Assembly: GCA_022749295.1 (NCBI GenBank)
Contig: CP062007.1
Span: forward strand, 2,852,001 to 2,916,000
Source of the DNA: Flavobacteriaceae bacterium GSB9
Lineage (GTDB): Bacteria; Bacteroidota; Bacteroidia; Flavobacteriales; Flavobacteriaceae
DNA length: 64,000 nucleotides
Reading direction: 5' to 3'
Shown here: one piece after another, positions 16,658 through 25,429 of the stretch
Layout: every line of letters begins with the position of its first letter
How positions within the stretch are numbered: position 1 is the stretch's first letter
The notes under the pieces: generated by a model
Database searches by the model: none
The model's input: the letters and a program-made list of their open reading frames with translations, nothing else
Told to the model about the DNA's origin: nothing
Made by a program: the position numbers and the translations under genes

Positions 16658-17205
16658 AAGAACGCATTATTTTAGGAATAGACCCAGGAACGACCATTAT
16701 GGGCTTCGGACTCATAAAAGTGGTAGGGAAAACCATGCATTTTATGCAGTTGAATGAGCTCGATTTAAAAAAGTACAGTGACCATTACCTTAAATTGAAG
16801 TTGATTTTTGAACGCACTATCGAATTGATAGATACGCACAATCCAGATGAAATAGCCATTGAGGCGCCGTTTTTTGGCAAAAACGTGCAAAGTATGCTCA
16901 AACTTGGGCGTGCGCAAGGTGTCGCCATGGCTGCTGGCCTTAGCCGTGAAATACCAATAACCGAATATTTGCCCAAAAAGATTAAAATGGCCATTACGGG
17001 CAACGGTAATGCTAGCAAAGAGCAAGTGGCTAAAATGCTTCAGAGCACTTTGGGATTAAAAACCTTACCGAAAAACTTAGATGCTACCGATGGTCTTGCG
17101 GCAGCGGTATGCCATTTCTATAATTCCGGTCGGGTTGAGGTTGGTAAAAGTTACTCGGGTTGGAGTGCTTTTGTAAAACAGAACGAAGATCGGGTTAAAA
17201 AATAA
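16654..17205 (+). CDS. ruvC: Crossover junction endodeoxyribonuclease RuvC
   Basis: 183 residues from ATG 16654, which overlaps the stop of the barrel gene; an ATG three codons earlier is also in frame. Acidic active-site residues are visible in [10 protein letters not shown] (D10), [10 protein letters not shown] (E) and [13 protein letters not shown] (two D). RuvC resolves Holliday junctions with RuvAB by paired nicks in symmetric strands. The stop overlaps the start of hemW (TAATG), so the genes are translationally coupled. Confidence 0.95.
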   Translation: MKERIILGIDPGTTIMGFGLIKVVGKTMHFMQLNELDLKKYSDHYLKLKLIFERTIELIDTHNPDEIAIEAPFFGKNVQSMLKLGRAQGVAMAAGLSREIPITEYLPKKIKMAITGNGNASKEQVAKMLQSTLGLKTLPKNLDATDGLAAAVCHFYNSGRVEVGKSYSGWSAFVKQNEDRVKK

Positions 17206-18338
17206 TGGCTGGTATTTACATTCATATTCCATTTTGCAAACAGGCCTGTTATTATTGCGATTTTCATTTTTCAACATCTCTAAAAAAGAAAACGGAGCTC
17301 CTTGAGTGTTTAGTGAAAGAATTGCTTTTGCGAAAGGATGAACTCAAAAAACAAACGGTAAAAACCATATATTTTGGTGGTGGCACGCCGTCTTTATTAT
17401 CCAACGGAGAACTAGGGTTGTTGATAGAAGCGATTTATAAAAACTTTAAAGTTTGCGAAAATCCGGAGATTACTTTAGAGGCTAACCCCGACGACTTGTC
17501 GAACCAACGAATTAAAGAATTATCAAATACACCAATTAACAGGCTTAGCATTGGCATTCAATCGTTTTTTCAGCGTGATTTAAAATTAATGAACCGTGCA
17601 CATAATACTAAAGAAGCAAAAGCGTGTCTCAAGGAAGCGACCCAATATTTTGATAATATTTCCATCGATTTAATTTACGGTATTCCTGGGTTGAGCCATG
17701 CCGAATGGATTGAAAATATAGAAACCGCTTTGGCTTTTGGTATCCCACATATATCCTGCTATGCCTTAACAGTAGAACCCAAAACGGCTTTAGAGTCGTT
17801 TATTAAAAAAGGCATCATTGAAAATGTGGATGACGATTTAGCTCAGCAACAATTCGATATTCTGGTTGAAAAATTAGAACAAACAGGTTTTGTGCATTAC
17901 GAACTATCAAATTTTGGTAAACCCAACTATTTCAGTAAAAACAATTCGGCCTATTGGCAAGGCATAAGGTATTTGGGCATTGGGCCTTCGGCACATTCGT
18001 TTGATGGAAAAAATAGAAGTTGGAATGTGCGAAACAATTCAAAGTACATTAAAAGTATTCAAGAAAACGTGCTGCCAATGGAAACAGAAACCCTATCGCT
18101 AACCGATAAATACAACGAATATATTATGACGGGTTTGAGAACTATTTGGGGCGTTTCAATAAAAAAAGTGGAAGATGAATTTGGAGAAAACTATAAAAAA
18201 TATTTATTAAAACAGGCTGAGATTTACATTAATGAAGATTTATTGTATATTGAAGATAACAAACTATTAACCACCCTAAAAGGCAAGTTTTTAAGCGACG
18301 GCATCGCCTCCAGCCTTTTTAAAATAAATTTACCTTGA
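17205..18338 (+). CDS. hemW: HemW, radical SAM haem chaperone-like protein
   Basis: 377 residues. The radical SAM cluster motif is C11-KQA-C15-YY-C18-DF. The residue after the last Cys+1 is F rather than C, which separates HemW from the coproporphyrinogen oxidase HemN. Other family motifs: YFGGGTPSLL, EANPDDL, LSIGIQSF, YELSNFGKP and a C-terminal HemN_C-type domain. HemW is thought to handle haem for respiratory proteins. Its stop overlaps the TTG start of the cyclase gene. Confidence 0.93.
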   Translation: MAGIYIHIPFCKQACYYCDFHFSTSLKKKTELLECLVKELLLRKDELKKQTVKTIYFGGGTPSLLSNGELGLLIEAIYKNFKVCENPEITLEANPDDLSNQRIKELSNTPINRLSIGIQSFFQRDLKLMNRAHNTKEAKACLKEATQYFDNISIDLIYGIPGLSHAEWIENIETALAFGIPHISCYALTVEPKTALESFIKKGIIENVDDDLAQQQFDILVEKLEQTGFVHYELSNFGKPNYFSKNNSAYWQGIRYLGIGPSAHSFDGKNRSWNVRNNSKYIKSIQENVLPMETETLSLTDKYNEYIMTGLRTIWGVSIKKVEDEFGENYKKYLLKQAEIYINEDLLYIEDNKLLTTLKGKFLSDGIASSLFKINLP

Positions 18339-19084
18339 TAGCAACCGTACAATACAACTCTAGAAAATTACAAATAGATTTAAGCAAACCACTTGATATT
18401 TCTATACCCATTAGGGCTTCAAAAGATAATGTAACCGCATGGTATGTTGATGCACCAAAAATAGAGCCTGTAAAAGATGGCGATTGGATTGCCAGCGTAA
18501 AAAATGGCTCCTGTATAAATTTTAACAATATTATATTCAATCCGCATGGCCATGGCACACATACCGAGTGTGTTGGCCATATTGCTGAGAAAGTGTATTC
18601 TATAAATCATCATTTAAAACAGTTTTTCTTTTTGGCAGAAGTTATTACGGTAGCTCCCGAGCAACTTAATGGTGATGCCGTGATTTCTAAAAAACAAATT
18701 AGTTTTGCTTTGGGAAATAAAAAGCGCGACGCTGTAGTGATACGCACCATGCCTAATACAGAATCAAAAAAATCGAGGCAATACTCGCATACCAATCCCA
18801 CTTATTTGCTAGAGGATGCAGCGGTTTATTTGCGTAAAAAAGGTATAAAACACTTGTTGATAGATTTGCCAAGTGTAGACAAGGAAAAAGATGATTGCCA
18901 ACTTTTGGCACATAATGCTTTTTGGAATACCAAAGGAAAAACCCGTTTAGATGCTACCATTACAGAGCTTATCTATGTGCCAAACAAAGTAAAGGACGGA
19001 AAATATTTTTTAAACTTACAAATAGCCCCATTTGAAAATGATGCCACACCAAGCAAGCCTATTTTGTATCAAATAATACCGTAA
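18335..19084 (+). CDS. Cyclase family protein (kynurenine-formamidase-like)
   Basis: 249 residues. The metal-binding signature NPHGHGTHTECVGHI matches the HxGTHxDxxxH motif of the cyclase/formamidase family except that D is replaced by E. The start is TTG at 18335 within the hemW stop (TTGA); no other start is available before residue 140. The cytoplasmic enzyme hydrolyses or cyclises an amide or ester, and the substrate is unclear. Sits in a close-packed run with hemW and DUF4260. Confidence 0.85.
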   Translation: MIATVQYNSRKLQIDLSKPLDISIPIRASKDNVTAWYVDAPKIEPVKDGDWIASVKNGSCINFNNIIFNPHGHGTHTECVGHIAEKVYSINHHLKQFFFLAEVITVAPEQLNGDAVISKKQISFALGNKKRDAVVIRTMPNTESKKSRQYSHTNPTYLLEDAAVYLRKKGIKHLLIDLPSVDKEKDDCQLLAHNAFWNTKGKTRLDATITELIYVPNKVKDGKYFLNLQIAPFENDATPSKPILYQIIP

Positions 19085-19087
19085 AGA

Positions 19088-19441
19088 ATGAGAGCATCTT
19101 TAAAATTGGAAGAACTTTTTATGTTTCTTTTTGGGGTATATCTTTTTAGTGAATTGAATTTTAGTTGGTGGTTGTTTTTAGCTTTATTTTTAACACCCGA
19201 TATTGGTATGTTGGGCTATTTTGCAAATGCTAAAATAGGCGCTATTACGTATAACTTTTTTCATCACAAAGGTATAGCTATCGCGGTTTACTTTTTAGGA
19301 ATATTTTTTAAAAACGATATATTAAAATTAATAGGAACGATTTTATTTGCCCATGCCAGTTTCGATAGGGTTTTTAATTATGGTTTAAAGTTTTATAGTA
19401 ATTTTAAGCATACGCATTTAGGGCAAATAGGACATAAGTAA
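19088..19441 (+). CDS. DUF4260 family membrane protein
   Basis: 117 residues, three to four hydrophobic segments, with the family signature FLTPDIGMLGYFANAKIGA, YNFFHHKG and HASFDRVFNYGLKF. Function of DUF4260 proteins is not known. It starts 3 bases after the cyclase stop and ends 2 bases before the DUF4230 gene start, so it is part of the same transcript. Confidence 0.9.
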   Translation: MRASLKLEELFMFLFGVYLFSELNFSWWLFLALFLTPDIGMLGYFANAKIGAITYNFFHHKGIAIAVYFLGIFFKNDILKLIGTILFAHASFDRVFNYGLKFYSNFKHTHLGQIGHK

Positions 19442-19443
19442 TC

Positions 19444-20052
19444 ATGGAAACATTTTTAGGAATTATAATTGGCGCTTTGGTGTGTTTAGGTATAGTAACC
19501 TATGTAAAATCCATCAAGAAAAAACAATTGGTAAAAGCACAATCAACAATACTTTTAGACAAAATAAAACGGGTTTGTAAATTTATTACTGTTGAGGGTG
19601 ATTTTGCCGAAATTTACCATTATGAAGATGTAAAAGAACGTTTTTTAAGATTGGTTTCAAGTCGAAAAAAAGCACTTGTAGTGATAAATGCCAAAGCACA
19701 TGTGGGTTACGATTTATCTAAAATAGATTTAACCGCCGATACCGAAAACAAGAAAATTATAATTGGGCACTTTCCGCAGCCTGAAGTGCTTTCCATCGAA
19801 ACGAATTTAAATTATTACGACAAGTCTGATGGCTTTTTTAATAAGTTTGAAGCTGCAGATTTAACAGGGTTACACAACGAAGCCAAAATTCATATTCAGG
19901 ACAAAATTCCAGAAAGTGGTTTGATTCAAGTGGCCCAGCAAGAGGTTTTAGAGACAATTTCGTTAATAGAAACCATTGTGGAGACTATTGGCTGGAAATT
20001 AGATTATTCAGTATTAGAGTTGCCAGGCAAAGACCAAAAGAAATTAAATTGA
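19444..20052 (+). CDS. DUF4230 domain protein, single N-terminal anchor
   Basis: 202 residues. A single membrane helix (residues about 2-22) leads to the DUF4230 domain: FITVEGDFAEIYHYED, KALVVINAKAHVGYDLSKI, YYDKSDGFFNKFEAADL. The protein is probably anchored in the inner membrane with a periplasmic domain. Function unknown. Its stop overlaps the TTG start of the next gene. Confidence 0.9.
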   Translation: METFLGIIIGALVCLGIVTYVKSIKKKQLVKAQSTILLDKIKRVCKFITVEGDFAEIYHYEDVKERFLRLVSSRKKALVVINAKAHVGYDLSKIDLTADTENKKIIIGHFPQPEVLSIETNLNYYDKSDGFFNKFEAADLTGLHNEAKIHIQDKIPESGLIQVAQQEVLETISLIETIVETIGWKLDYSVLELPGKDQKKLN

Positions 20053-20411
20053 ATATAGAGCAAATAAGAGCATACTGCCTCAGTAAAAAAGGTGCCGTTG
20101 AGGATTTTCCTTTTGACCAAGATACACTGGTATTTAAGGTACAGGACAAAATGTTTGCGTTGGTCTCCTTAAAATGGTGGGAGCGGGGTGAAGCTGCTAT
20201 TAATTTAAAAGCAGACCCTGAATATTCTGAAGAACTTCGTGCTGAATATGGCAGCATTCGTCCGGGATACCATATGAACAAAAAACATTGGAACACGCTC
20301 TATCTTCATGAAGGTGAACTTCAGCCAAAACTGATAAAAAACTTAATTGACCATTCTTATGAAATGGTTTTAAATGGATTGCCTAAAAGGCTTCGCGATA
20401 CACTTAATTAA
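20049..20411 (+). CDS. MmcQ/YjbR family protein
   Basis: 120 residues. The YjbR fold signature is clear (IRAYCLSKKGAVEDFPFD, VFKVQDKMFALV, INLKADPEYSEELRAEY, GYHMNKKHWNTLYL). TTG start at 20049 overlapping the previous stop; the family typically starts at this point. A DNA-binding or 'double-wing' role has been suggested for the family. Last gene of the run beginning at ruvC. Confidence 0.92.
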   Translation: MNIEQIRAYCLSKKGAVEDFPFDQDTLVFKVQDKMFALVSLKWWERGEAAINLKADPEYSEELRAEYGSIRPGYHMNKKHWNTLYLHEGELQPKLIKNLIDHSYEMVLNGLPKRLRDTLN

Positions 20412-20560
20412 CAAAAAAAAACTTAACCATCTAATTATCAATAGTTTTTTTGTTGTATATTTAAGCATCTCTCAATCCCTAATTATTTATGGCATAATCA
20501 AAGCCCTTAAATCTTAAAGTACCTAATAACACATTTATTAACTTTAATTTTTAACAGATT

Positions 20561-21391
20561 ATGAAAACAACCAATCAATTATTATTAGCAATAGTATTTG
20601 TGCTATTGTTGATTACACCAACAGTTAATTTCGCCCAAGAAGAATCACACAAAACACCTGCTTTTATTGCTGTCACCACCATGCACTGGAATATGGACAA
20701 GGAAGACTTTAGTATGGATGAGTGGAAAGCTGTTGAAAAGGAGTTTATTGACAAAGTAGTTAAAAAGAATGAATACATTCTTGGCGCATCGACTTACTTG
20801 CATGAATTTACTCCAGATAACACCGAATTGATTTATGTGCAAACCTTTGCATCATGGGACGATATGGGTAAGTTTGCCGAAAGAAATGCCGAGTTGGCTA
20901 AAGAAGCCTGGCCAGATGATGAAGCCAGAAAAGCTTTTATGGACAAGCGCTTCTCCTATTACGCAAATGAACATTCCGATGAGATTTATGCGCCACTTCC
21001 TGGAGCAAAACTTATGAAAGAGACGCCTGAAAAAGACATGTTGTGTTACGTAAGAAAAACCCATTTTGCTTTCCCAGAAGATGGTTCGCAGGAGGAATTT
21101 ATGGAAATGAGAAAAGAATTTATAGAAAAAATTATCAATAAAAATGAATATATAAAAGCGTACTATCCACACGTGCATGCTTGGGGTTCCGATAGAACAG
21201 AGAATTTGGAAGCATTCTTTATAGAATCTTGGGCCGATTTAGACAAGATGTACGATAGAAACCAAGAGCTAATGGAAGAGGCTTGGCCAGACGAAGAAGC
21301 CCGTAAGGAGGGAGGAAAGAAATGGAACAAGTATTTCACAGGTGTACATGGTGATTATATGTACAAATGGGTTCATGGACTATCTAAATAA
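20561..21391 (+). CDS. Secreted protein of unknown function with internal duplication (paralogue A)
   Basis: 276 residues; signal peptide to about residue 25 (NFAQ). The mature protein consists of two homologous halves of about 115 residues. Shared elements are EFIDKVVKKNEYI / EFIEKIINKNEYI, FASWDDMGKFAERNAEL / SWADLDKMYDRNQEL, EAWPDDEARK / EAWPDEEARK and HSDEIY / HGDYMY. The fold is likely alpha/beta with repeated aromatic and acidic positions, perhaps a dimeric alpha-beta barrel. I do not recognise the family. Followed by a terminator and by paralogue B. Confidence 0.8.
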   Translation: MKTTNQLLLAIVFVLLLITPTVNFAQEESHKTPAFIAVTTMHWNMDKEDFSMDEWKAVEKEFIDKVVKKNEYILGASTYLHEFTPDNTELIYVQTFASWDDMGKFAERNAELAKEAWPDDEARKAFMDKRFSYYANEHSDEIYAPLPGAKLMKETPEKDMLCYVRKTHFAFPEDGSQEEFMEMRKEFIEKIINKNEYIKAYYPHVHAWGSDRTENLEAFFIESWADLDKMYDRNQELMEEAWPDEEARKEGGKKWNKYFTGVHGDYMYKWVHGLSK

Positions 21392-21403
21392 CAATATATC
21401 ATT

Positions 21404-21431
21404 AAAAAAGGATGTTTCTACATCCTTTTTT
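21404..21431 (+). terminator. Terminator between the two paralogues
   Basis: AAAAAAGGATG (21404-21414) and CATCCTTTTTT (21421-21431), loop TTTCTA. Perfect stem with a T run, so the paralogues are transcribed separately. Confidence 0.85.
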
Positions 21432-21536
21432 AATGTAAATTTAGGTAGCTCTCAATATTTAGCTTTTTATCCTAGACATATTACCCTTAGTCTTAATAAT
21501 TTAATTAATTAACCAATATATTAACTCTTTCAGATT

Positions 21537-22334
21537 ATGAAAAAAATCAAACAATTATTTACGGTATTGATCACTATGCTTTTGTGCTTAAGCAGTCCTG
21601 TTTCCTTTGCTCAAGACGATTCAAAAAGGCCAATGTATATTTCGGTAACCACTACCTATTGGAGTGAGGATTACAAAGGCACTCCAGAGGAATGGAGGGC
21701 CGTTGAAAAGGAATATATGGAAAAAGTGATCAAAAAGAATGAATTTATTACGTGGTCAGGTTATTTTAGACATCTTTTTACAGAAAACAGTAACGAAGTT
21801 ATATATGCTCAAACTTACCCAAGTTGGGATGCGATTGATAAGGCCTCGGCAAGAAATGCAGAGCTTGAAAAAGAAGCTTGGCCAGACAAAGAAGCTCGTG
21901 AAGCTTTTCTTAAAAAGAGAAATTCTGTCTATTCAACTTTTCATTCCGATGAAATTTTTGCCACCATGCCCGGAGCCAAACCTTTAGAAGGTGGGGTGAC
22001 GGAAGATATGATTTTATATGTACGCCAAAATAAAATGGCATTTCCTGAAGACGGTAATATGGAAGAATGGGAGGCACTGCAAAAAAAAGTATTTGAAAAT
22101 GTTATAAGTAAGAATGAATATGTTAAGGCGTATTACCCTGAAAGACATGCTTGGGGTTCCGACAGAAGGGATTTTAATGAAGTTGTTTATGTAGATTCTA
22201 TGTGCGACTTAGAGAAGATGTTTAATAGATATCAAGAATTAATAAAAGAAGCATTAACAGAGGACGAACGTAAAGCTTACAATAAGTATTTTGGTCACCA
22301 TGGTGATTATCTTTACGTCCCAGTTAGGTTTTAA
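21537..22334 (+). CDS. Secreted protein of unknown function with internal duplication (paralogue B)
   Basis: 265 residues; signal peptide ending VSFAQ. Same two-half architecture as paralogue A: VEKEYMEKVIKKNEFI / LQKKVFENVISKNEYV, ARNAELEKEAWPDKEAR / RYQELIKEALTEDER, HSDEIF / HGDYLY. YYPERHAWGSDR matches YYPHVHAWGSDR of A. The upstream regions of A and B share CTCTCAAT and end in CAGATTATG at the start codon, so they may be co-regulated. WPDxEAR is lost in the second half of B only. Function unknown. Confidence 0.8.
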   Translation: MKKIKQLFTVLITMLLCLSSPVSFAQDDSKRPMYISVTTTYWSEDYKGTPEEWRAVEKEYMEKVIKKNEFITWSGYFRHLFTENSNEVIYAQTYPSWDAIDKASARNAELEKEAWPDKEAREAFLKKRNSVYSTFHSDEIFATMPGAKPLEGGVTEDMILYVRQNKMAFPEDGNMEEWEALQKKVFENVISKNEYVKAYYPERHAWGSDRRDFNEVVYVDSMCDLEKMFNRYQELIKEALTEDERKAYNKYFGHHGDYLYVPVRF

Positions 22335-22361
22335 CTTAATATCATGTGTAAAATTTGGACC

Positions 22362-22397
22362 AAAAGGATATCTTTAAAAGATGTCCTTTTGTGTTTT
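22362..22397 (+). terminator. Terminator after paralogue B
   Basis: AAAAGGATATCTT (22362-22374) pairs with AAGATGTCCTTTT (22378-22390) with one G-U, and is followed by GTGTTTTTG. It isolates paralogue B from the PhnA-like gene. Confidence 0.7.
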
Positions 22398-22463
22398 TGA
22401 AAGACACATAACTTGTGAGCATGGCTATTTAAGCGTATTATTGCACCATCAAAAAGTATATTA

Positions 22464-23042
22464 ATGAGCGTTCTGCAAACCCTTAAGGATAGAAGCAACA
22501 ATAGCTGCGAATTATGCGGTTCAAATAAAGATTTAAACCAGTATACCATTCCACCATCATTAAATGAAAATGTGGCTAATGATGTACTGGTCTGTAAAAC
22601 ATGTTTAGACCAAATAAATGGCGATAACGAAATGGATGCTAACCATTGGCGTTGCTTGAATGATAGTATGTGGAGCGAACATGTGGCCGTGCAAATTATG
22701 GCTTGGAGAATGTTACAACGGTTGCGTAGCGAGGGCTGGCCTCAAGATTTGTTGGATATGATGTATCTTGATGATGACGCTTTAGTTTTAGCGAGAGCAA
22801 CTGGTGAGCATAAAGATGAAAGTGAAAAAATTGTTCACCGCGATGCAAACGGCGTTATTTTACAAAATGGCGATAATGTGGTATTGGTAAAAGACTTGAA
22901 AGTAAAAGGGTCGAGCATGGTTGCCAAACAAGGAACGCCAGTTAGGAATATTCGTTTAGATCATGAAAATGCCAATTATATTGAAGGTAAGGTTGACAAA
23001 CAAAATATTGTAATAATAACGCAATACGTTAAGAAAACTTAA
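22464..23042 (+). CDS. PhnA-like (YjdM-type) zinc-ribbon protein
   Basis: 192 residues. The N-terminal zinc-binding part has CELCGS and VCKTCLDQ (four Cys). The C-terminal PhnA domain is VHRDANGVILQNGDNVVLVKDLKVKGSS, with VRNIRLDHENANYIEGK. Despite the name, this family is not shown to act in phosphonate breakdown. Between the two parts is a conserved WRCLNDSMWSEHVAVQIMAWRML segment typical of the longer Bacteroidota form. Cytoplasmic, function uncertain. Convergent with the 46-residue gene (4-base overlap). Confidence 0.85.
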   Translation: MSVLQTLKDRSNNSCELCGSNKDLNQYTIPPSLNENVANDVLVCKTCLDQINGDNEMDANHWRCLNDSMWSEHVAVQIMAWRMLQRLRSEGWPQDLLDMMYLDDDALVLARATGEHKDESEKIVHRDANGVILQNGDNVVLVKDLKVKGSSMVAKQGTPVRNIRLDHENANYIEGKVDKQNIVIITQYVKKT

Positions 23043-23179
23043 TCGTTATCTTTCTTTTTAAACCAGTTAAACCCTAACGGGAACATAAAAACAAGAAACA
23101 AGTACCTTCCGGTTATTAGACCAAAAATGGTTATTAAAGCTAAGATGACCATGATGATAACCTTCTGGCTGTACTTCAT
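23039..23179 (-). CDS. Small membrane protein, 46 aa
   Basis: Starts at the ATG complementary to 23177-23179 (MKYSQKVIIMVILALITIFG). A longer frame reaches 23251, but its N-terminus overlaps the divergent-spaced NTF2-like gene end and has no signal character. Two hydrophobic stretches and a charged tail (FKKKDND) suggest a small inner-membrane protein. I recognise similar short frames in Flavobacteriaceae but no function. Confidence 0.6.
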   Translation of the reverse strand: MKYSQKVIIMVILALITIFGLITGRYLFLVFMFPLGFNWFKKKDND

Positions 23180-23220
23180 TGTTGTGTGTTGAAATTTTAA
23201 GTGTAGAAATATGTTTGTTT

Positions 23221-23652
23221 TTACATAGAAGTGTTTGCAATTACCTTCCATTTACCATTAATGTTTTTAAACACTACCATGAAGATGCCATCTGCATTAC
23301 CAACCTCGCGCTTAATATGGTATTCGCCCAATACATAGTAGGCGCCATCACTAATTTTGGTGACATCGTTGATTTTATAGCTTAATTTTCCGGTATGTGC
23401 TTCAGTTGGGTAGGCTTTTTGGTAACGCTCTAAGGTGTTGTGCCATCCATTAATTACGCCATGCGAGCTATAAAATTTAAGGGAATCACTCTTCCAATAG
23501 GCTTCCATAAATTCTTCTAAATTATTTTTAGACCACGCCAGGCGTTGCTTTTTTAAAACTTTGTTTATGGCCTTAACGTCGTCTTCAACTGATGTTTGTG
23601 AAAAGCTATTAAAAGCACAAAGCAACAATAAAAATATAACCAGTTTTTTCAT
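23221..23652 (-). CDS. Secreted NTF2-like (DUF4440/SnoaL-type) protein
   Basis: 143 residues with a signal peptide ending NSFSQ. The mature part has the NTF2-like cone pattern: INKVLKKQRLAWSKNNLEEFMEAYW, LKFYSSHGVINGWHNTLERY, YYVLGEYHIKRE, GIFMVVFKNINGKWKVIANTS. The fold is used by enzymes and binding proteins alike; no catalytic residues can be assigned. Located in the periplasm. Confidence 0.85.
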   Translation of the reverse strand: MKKLVIFLLLLCAFNSFSQTSVEDDVKAINKVLKKQRLAWSKNNLEEFMEAYWKSDSLKFYSSHGVINGWHNTLERYQKAYPTEAHTGKLSYKINDVTKISDGAYYVLGEYHIKREVGNADGIFMVVFKNINGKWKVIANTSM

Positions 23653-23887
23653 TTAGAATGGTTTATAGGGTTTGAACCTTTTAATTTTAAAAAGAGTAAA
23701 ATTAGCAAAATCTGGCTATTAACATACGCTACTCACCGATCAAATTTGCAGGTATATTGTTTTTGTCCTGAGCAGAAATCTATTTGTCGAAAAAATTTTA
23801 CAAATAGGCTTGTGTTTTTATATCTTTATTGACAGAAGTTTGTTCTCCCTCAAGTTCAAAGTATTTAACCGTTAAAACTCATGCATT

Positions 23888-24166
23888 ATGGATTTAAAAA
23901 TTACGAATTGTAACAATTTCTACAAAATTAAAGGGACACTCAACAAAAGCAACATTAACTTGTTTAATAAGGAATTTAAAAATGTTTTCGATAGGGCAAA
24001 GACTGTAACCATTAGCGTTCAAGAAATTGAAAGTATGGATAAATTTGGTATTGAAGCCATTTCTAAATTGCACAACGAAGCTTTGATGAAAAACAAAAGG
24101 TTTTCTATCGTGGGGTTTGGTTGCAAAGAGCTTTACGACCACTTCCAAACCGAAACAGCGGCTTAA
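23888..24166 (+). CDS. STAS-domain protein
   Basis: 92 residues covering a single STAS-like domain (YKIKGTLNKSNINLFNKEF, TVTISVQEIESMDKFGIEAI, LHNEALMKNKRFSIVGF). The position equivalent to the phosphorylatable Ser of anti-sigma antagonists is in ESMDKFG, without an obvious SS/ST pair. It may therefore be a non-phosphorylated STAS domain. Cytoplasmic. Convergent with the DUF4407 gene, 2 bases apart. Confidence 0.75.
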   Translation: MDLKITNCNNFYKIKGTLNKSNINLFNKEFKNVFDRAKTVTISVQEIESMDKFGIEAISKLHNEALMKNKRFSIVGFGCKELYDHFQTETAA

Positions 24167-24168
24167 AT

Positions 24169-25269
24169 TTACAATACACTTTTTTGCTTGTTGTAAAAGG
24201 CATCTGCCTGCAATTGCATGAGCTCCCTTACTTTTTTTCGCTTGTAAGTGTATAATTCGTTTTCTTGAGCGATGTCTGTGTAAACTTTGTCGTTAACCAA
24301 TATGTCGGTTTTTAATAGAGCTGCCCGTTGGTTCTTGTTTTTAGCCAGGCTGTTCTTTGCAGCATCTTCAATATCTTCTAATTTGTAATCATAAGTTCCT
24401 TTTGGGGATAGTAATTTTGCGAAAACTGGAGTCGTTTCAACGGCCAGAAATAGCAAAAAAATAAACAATGAAGGAAACCAAGACAATTCACCTAAAGCAT
24501 CGACACGTGCCATTAAACCGTCAAAATTATTGATGATTGGCTGTGTGTCCGAAACTTTGGTGTTATAGTGGGCTTTAATTTGAGTGATTTGTGATTCGAT
24601 TGCCATAATTTTTGAACCGTTTTCGGCTTTTAAACGATTAAGTTCGGCTAAAGCTGCATCGTGCTTTTCTCGCTTTTCTTTATAAACAGGGCCTTTGCCC
24701 AAAAGTTTTGTACCTGCCGTTCCTTCCGCTTCGGCTATATAAATATCGTAAAGGTTGTTAACTTCTGCTTCTTTAATTTTAATCTGTTGCTGTAAACTGT
24801 TAACTTCTTTTTTTAGAGCTTCTATTTCAGGATTAAATTGCTTTGCTATTTGGGTTTTGTTTGCCAGTGCGAGATTGTTTTTTTGTTCTAAAAGCACTTG
24901 GTTGATTTCCTTTTCAAAAATTTTAAGCTCTAAGGGTTTCGATATAACCATGGCGATAATTGTTGCCAATATGAGTCGTGGTGTGGCTTGAGCAAGTTCG
25001 TTAACTATATTTCCCGTCTTTTTTATGGTTGAAACAATATAACGGTCTAAATTAAAAATAAGTAGCCCCCAAATAAAACCGAAAAAAACTGAGGTATAGA
25101 GATTGTTGAAAACGGTATAGAGGGCATAACTAGAGGCAATAAATGCCATTAAGGCCGTAAAAAAAACCGTGGCGCCAATACCAGCGTATTTGTTTTGCTC
25201 TCCAACAGTACAGTTTTTTAAAATGTCTGTATCGGCACCCGAACAGATGATGAAAAATCGATTTAACAT
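24169..25269 (-). CDS. DUF4407 family membrane protein with coiled coil
   Basis: 366 residues. N-terminal SGADTDILKNCTVGEQNKYAG is the family signature. Three membrane helices lie in the first 110 residues, then a long coiled coil (about 130-255: EIEALKKEVNSLQQQIKIKEAEV), then another membrane helix (SLFIFLLFLAVETTPVFAKLL) and a charged tail. Function unknown; sometimes seen with envelope or stress genes. Confidence 0.9.
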   Translation of the reverse strand: MLNRFFIICSGADTDILKNCTVGEQNKYAGIGATVFFTALMAFIASSYALYTVFNNLYTSVFFGFIWGLLIFNLDRYIVSTIKKTGNIVNELAQATPRLILATIIAMVISKPLELKIFEKEINQVLLEQKNNLALANKTQIAKQFNPEIEALKKEVNSLQQQIKIKEAEVNNLYDIYIAEAEGTAGTKLLGKGPVYKEKREKHDAALAELNRLKAENGSKIMAIESQITQIKAHYNTKVSDTQPIINNFDGLMARVDALGELSWFPSLFIFLLFLAVETTPVFAKLLSPKGTYDYKLEDIEDAAKNSLAKNKNQRAALLKTDILVNDKVYTDIAQENELYTYKRKKVRELMQLQADAFYNKQKSVL

Positions 25270-25362
25270 GATGATTGTTTTGATTGATGATTGACTATTA
25301 GAACGTTGGACGAATCTATTTGTTACACTTTTGGTTGTATTATTTTAGTTTTTAGTGTGTTA

Positions 25363-25378
25363 TGTGACATAAGTTACA
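25363..25378 (+). promoter_or_regulatory. Crp/Fnr-like dyad upstream of the SQR-like gene
   Basis: TGTGA-CATAAG-TTACA fits the Crp/Fnr pattern TGTGA-N6-TCACA with one mismatch; the same bases contain a perfect TTATGT-G-ACATAA dyad (25360-25372). A -7-like TAACTTTA at 25400-25407 places the dyad centre about 41 bases upstream of the start, a class II activator position. No Crp/Fnr gene is in the window. Confidence 0.45.
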
Positions 25379-25429
25379 TTTTATTCTAAGGGTAAGCGTT
25401 AACTTTATTACACTTTAAAAACCAACGTT

